From the NCBI RefSeq assembly GCF_004193775.1, contig NC_041008.1:13473731-13537730 (forward strand): a stretch of 64,000 nt of DNA, read 5' to 3'. The translations under genes and the position numbers were made by a program. The stretch is from Glycine soja. Its lineage: Eukaryota; Streptophyta; Magnoliopsida; Fabales; Fabaceae. Positions 60,381 to 64,000 of this stretch are shown here, piece after piece. Each line of letters begins with the position of its first letter. The stretch's first letter is position 1. Below the pieces are notes generated by a model that saw only the letters and a program-made list of their open reading frames with translations, ran no database searches and had not been told where the DNA came from.

Positions 60381-62500
60381 CCATCGTCAGCAATGTAAGT
60401 GCATTTTACTCCGGTGGATTTGTGTTGAAATGGCCTATTTTTTTATCTTTTCCCCCTTCCCTCTATTTTTTATTTTATTTTACTGATTTGGTGTGTGACA
60501 TAGCCAATTTACAATGTAAGTATATGATGTTTGCTTGTCAGGCATAGCTTTTAAAAATTGGTGGTTCTGTTTCCTTTTATAACTTGTATGCTAGCTCTAT
60601 TTATTGTCTACACTATTGGGTTTATCCTATTGTTGAGATGCTTTTTGTCAAAGGATCAATCTTCTAGCATAAGACTTGTCTAAAGTGCTCCTATCTCTTA
60701 AGTGAATAAGTAAGGGTGTATCATGATGTTAACTCACTAAAATTTAAGTGTTGATATACCCTTGATGACTTTAGAAGAGTTTCTTCCAATCTGCTAAGGG
60801 TTTATGGTGGGCTTTTACAGTTCTGAAGTAGTTGGACAACTTTTGAATTACTGAGGAAGGCACTTAGGGATCAGTTATTAGATTAGAAATTCAGAATTGA
60901 CAGAGTAAGGCACTGGAAATGGGCACATACAGTAGATGATCTTCTGATATTCACCCTTTGGAATTATTTGACAGCAGTGGCATTAGGACATATAGGATGG
61001 TTTATGTTTTATTAGAATAAATGAAAAATATCTCATAATATCTATTTTACGACATTTTGTAGTATCTTAGGTTATCTCTTTGGATTAATTAGTCTCCTTG
61101 TTTCCTTATTTATGTTTTGTTTCCTCATTTAGTTAGGATTATAACCTAGTATTAGTATAAATAAGGATTACCCCTGTATAGAGCTCATTTTCTCTTCTGT
61201 TCAGCACTCCAGCCCTTTTTTACCCATGGCTGATTCTGACCGTCTGAAGGCTGAACCAACATTGTCTTGCTCTCTGTCACTGCTCACCTGCTCCTCCCTA
61301 TTCTGTTTTGGCCTCTTCTCCTCTTTGAAGGATCCTCTTATAGTTTGGCTCCTGTCTGAGTTTCTGTTTGTTGCACCCTTGTTGTTTTTGATGGCTGCGC
61401 TTGGCTTCTAGATTGTTGTTGCACTAACCTCTGTTTTTATTGCTCTTTGGTTTTGTACAGCAGCTGCTGTTTCTCCTTTATGGTTTGCTCTAGTCTGGTT
61501 TGTCTATGATGGTGGTTTCTCTACTTGTACAGGTCTGTTTGTAGGCTTTCATATCGCATACCCACTTCTTTTTTTAGAAAGAATATGTTAGCAAATTGTA
61601 ACTGTAGTTTTTTTTAAATACAACTAAGTGGGTGTGTACATTACCAAATCCCTAAAAGTTAAGCTAGATTTTATGACCTTGGTCTTTAAAAGTCAAAACT
61701 TAAAATCTCCAATATTTTTCATCCCTCCATCTATTTAAGTTTGATGTTGTTAACTCCAAAAGGCTTTGAATAATGTTAAAAGATAAACATGGCATATGTA
61801 TGAAAATTATCTCTTTTAACTGAGGCCAATGATATGATGTGATGTATGTAACTTACCTCACCTAAGACTTTAGTTGTTGTATTGAGCACAGTCAAGTAAT
61901 CCAAAATTATGGTGTTTGGAACAGTTTTAGACATTATTAGGAATTGTGTCTGTACAGAATTTTATTCACGTGTAGCCATGTAATACATCCCATCGTGAAC
62001 AAGCTGACTCATTGGTTGGTAGATACTTCGTACCAGTAATAATAATAACAAGTAGTGACTAATAGTTTGCTCTGACTTCTCCCATGTTGAGTGGATATAT
62101 ACAAAATAAACATTAATTGATGGAAACCTTAATCATGAATATTGAAGAATTCAGTAATAATTAATATAACTCATGGGGTCTCTTCTTGTCCACCTCCTTG
62201 AGAACTAGTGCTAGAGAAGAACCCTACAGGTTTTCCTGCTAGTGCCTGTGTAAGCCACAACAGGCTTATAGTGTCTTCTAAAAATGCTTTAAATTGAGAA
62301 ACCATGGATCCAAATGTTGTTGGAAAACCAAACAGAAAACCATCAGCATTAGAAGTTTGTTGAGGCCATTATTCTTTATTATACGTTTCATTATACAATG
62401 TATCTTAATTACTTTGCCTATTTATTGAATTTCCTTCTGGGAATAAGAAGTTTGTTGAGGCCATTATTCTTGAAGCTTCTAAACTTTATACAAGAATGAA
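60381..62500. other. Non-coding, probably retroelement-derived
   Basis: 61000-61250 looks like an LTR promoter region (TTTCCTCATTTAGTTAGGAT, TATA-like TAGTATAAATAAGG at about 61157, then a CT-rich start). The short Met frame at 61226-61411 has no domain. A 26-bp direct repeat starting AGAAGTTTGTTGAGGCCATT is at 62351 and 62446. Confidence 0.4.
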
Positions 62501-62512
62501 GCTTTGATACCA
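62501..62512 (-). other. Retroelement primer-binding site (initiator Met tRNA type)
   Basis: On the minus strand this is TGGTATCAAAGC, close to the TGGTATCAGAGC site complementary to the initiator methionine tRNA. It is two bases from the LTR that starts at 62515. Confidence 0.7.
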
Positions 62513-62514
62513 CT

Positions 62515-63614
62515 TGTTAGACAAGTACCCTCAGATATCTTAAGAATGGGGGTTGAATTAAGATATCACAAACTTTTCCTAATTAAAAAATTCTATTTTG
62601 ATTTTAACCCAAATCCCAAGATTCCTTTCAAAATGAACTCCTAAATAATTATGCAAATTAATCTTACTGAATAGAAATAATAAGCAATAAACAATAAAAG
62701 AGTTTTAAGGGAAGAGAGATTGCAAACTCAGATTTATACTGGTTTGGCCACACCCTTGTGCCTATGTCTAGTTCCCAAGCAACCCGCTTGAGAGTTTTAC
62801 TATCTTGCAAAATCACTTTACAAGTTCTGAACCACACAAGGACAACCCTTCCTTTGTGTTTAGATTTCTTTACAACAAGAGACTCTCGGTCTCTTAATCC
62901 CTTTTTAGAAATAAGATGAAGAGAAGAAGAAATCTCTTTTGAAAGAGATAGATTGAACAATTGAGCACTCAAGTAATTCCTTATTGAATTGCAAGTGTAT
63001 TGGCCAAGGAATTTTTAAGAGGATAAGATGATTTTGCTTTTTGAGAGGATAAGACTTTTTTTGTTCTGAAAAACTCTAAGCAAATTCGTGTTCTAAGTCA
63101 CATATAAGTAGACCTTTGATGGCCATTCAAAAACCATTTGAACAGATGTGACTCTTGGAAATTATTTTTTGAAAATCTCCTCTGGTAATCGATTACAAGA
63201 TTTGTGTAATCGATTACAGGCTTTAAAATTTGAATTAAAACGTTCAATAATTGCTGGTAATCGATTACCATTCATGTGTAATCGATTACACAGTGTAAAA
63301 TTTGAATTAAAATTTCTAATGGTTGTTATAAATCATTTTGGCCATTGGTAATCAATTACATCCTCTGGTAATCGATTACCAGAGAGTAAATCTCTTGAAA
63401 AAGACATTTTAGCTTAAATTTCTTGGCCAAACCTCTTGCTATTTCAATTTGGAATTCCCTCCCTAAATCACTAGAGATCTTCTTGATGATGTATCTTGAA
63501 TCTCTTGGATTTTTATCTTGATCTTAACTTGAGAAGCGCATGTTCATATGGCATCAAAACATCATGATCATATGGCATCATCAAAACATCAAAGTCAAAG
63601 TCTTTGCTTCTACA
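62515..63614 (-). mobile_element. LTR (5' LTR of a minus-strand retroelement), TAATCGATTAC-rich
   Basis: The ends are TGTTAGACAAG and CTTTGCTTCTACA. It is related to the solo LTR at 51226-52255. It has three pairs of GGTAATCGATTAC-type motifs (63183-63220, 63255-63292, 63346-63383). With the primer site to its left, this is the 5' LTR of an element whose internal part would run toward lower coordinates but is not recognisable beyond about 100 bases. Confidence 0.7.
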
Positions 63615-64000
63615 TAAGGTTCAGAAGGTGAGGGAATTGAGAGAAGAGAGAAAGAAGAAGAAGAAAGAAGAGAAAACGAAATCGAGGCGCTACCGAATCA
63701 CGACCGCGATCAATCTCTACATTGTTCCTTGTTCGGTGTTCTTCGCACTAGTCGGTTAGTTTTGTTTTTAAGATTTGAATGTGATCTATGTACCCTTACA
63801 GGTCTCCCTTGTTATTGTGCATATTCATTTCATCCATCTATAATCAGTGATCTCATTTTTTCTTTGTAAAGTTAAATCTTAACCGATCACTAGTGTTGTA
63901 AAGTTGTCTTTAAAAAGATTGAAAGTTAATAAATAAAATCAAGATAAACCAACTCATAACTAACTTATTTTTATCAAATATCACTTGAGATCATTTCAAA
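63615..64000. other. Right-edge segment, purine-rich leader-like start
   Basis: 63630-63675 is a GA-rich run followed by GC-richer DNA (GAGGCGCTACCGAATCACGA). It could be the 5' UTR of a gene beyond the window or another retroelement leader. Nothing coding is seen. Confidence 0.3.

Noticed and set aside
61226..61411. Met-initiated 61-residue frame after an LTR-like promoter
   Set aside because: Hydrophobic low-complexity translation; no gag-like or other domain.

Overview
The window is nuclear DNA of a flowering plant. Evidence is the split genes with GT-AG introns, AT-rich introns and spacers, a plant ribosomal protein gene and dense plant transposons. Several repeats look legume-like, and soybean or a close relative is my best guess from memory of such repeats (LTRs rich in TAATCGATTAC, CATCGGTTTT subterminal repeats, MULEs with an antisense plant mobile domain gene). 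The species is inference.

Three genes look functional. (1) At 2286-3873 (+) are the last two coding exons of a MORN-repeat protein gene; the rest lies left of the window. (2) At 23823-25122 (-) is a complete five-exon gene for 60S ribosomal protein L37a, with the start codon alone in exon 1. (3) At 42403-45186 (+) is a five-exon methyl-CpG-binding-domain gene resembling Arabidopsis MBD7. A decayed tandem copy of it lies at 48316-59575, split by five transposon insertions.

Most of the rest is transposon-derived. 7.6-21.0 kb is a cluster of three Mutator-like elements (MULEs). One has a MuDR-type transposase with an antisense plant mobile domain gene. The second is a minus-strand FAR1-type copy whose 3' half is fused to that gene. 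The third, 17214-21011, has 73-bp terminal inverted repeats, an exact 9-bp target duplication and a 123-bp palindrome near one end. 26.1-29.9 kb is an L1-type LINE broken by a hAT MITE with an 8-bp target duplication. 49.2-58.1 kb holds a deleted copia element, a solo LTR, and a full-length gypsy element with another solo LTR inside its integrase; each has a 5-bp target duplication. Smaller elements include two Tourist-like MITEs of one family, MULE-type MITEs, CACTA ends, SINE-like repeats and a further LTR at the right edge.

The autonomous transposon genes are all broken. In the MULEs most nonsense codons are G:C to A:T changes, as expected from methylcytosine deamination. I see no convincing wholly new system. 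The best leads are the MBD7-like gene with an orphan half-MBD exon beside its TE-filled copy, the chimeric MULEs, and the long palindrome. Joins, splice sites and target duplications were read by eye; no database search was run.
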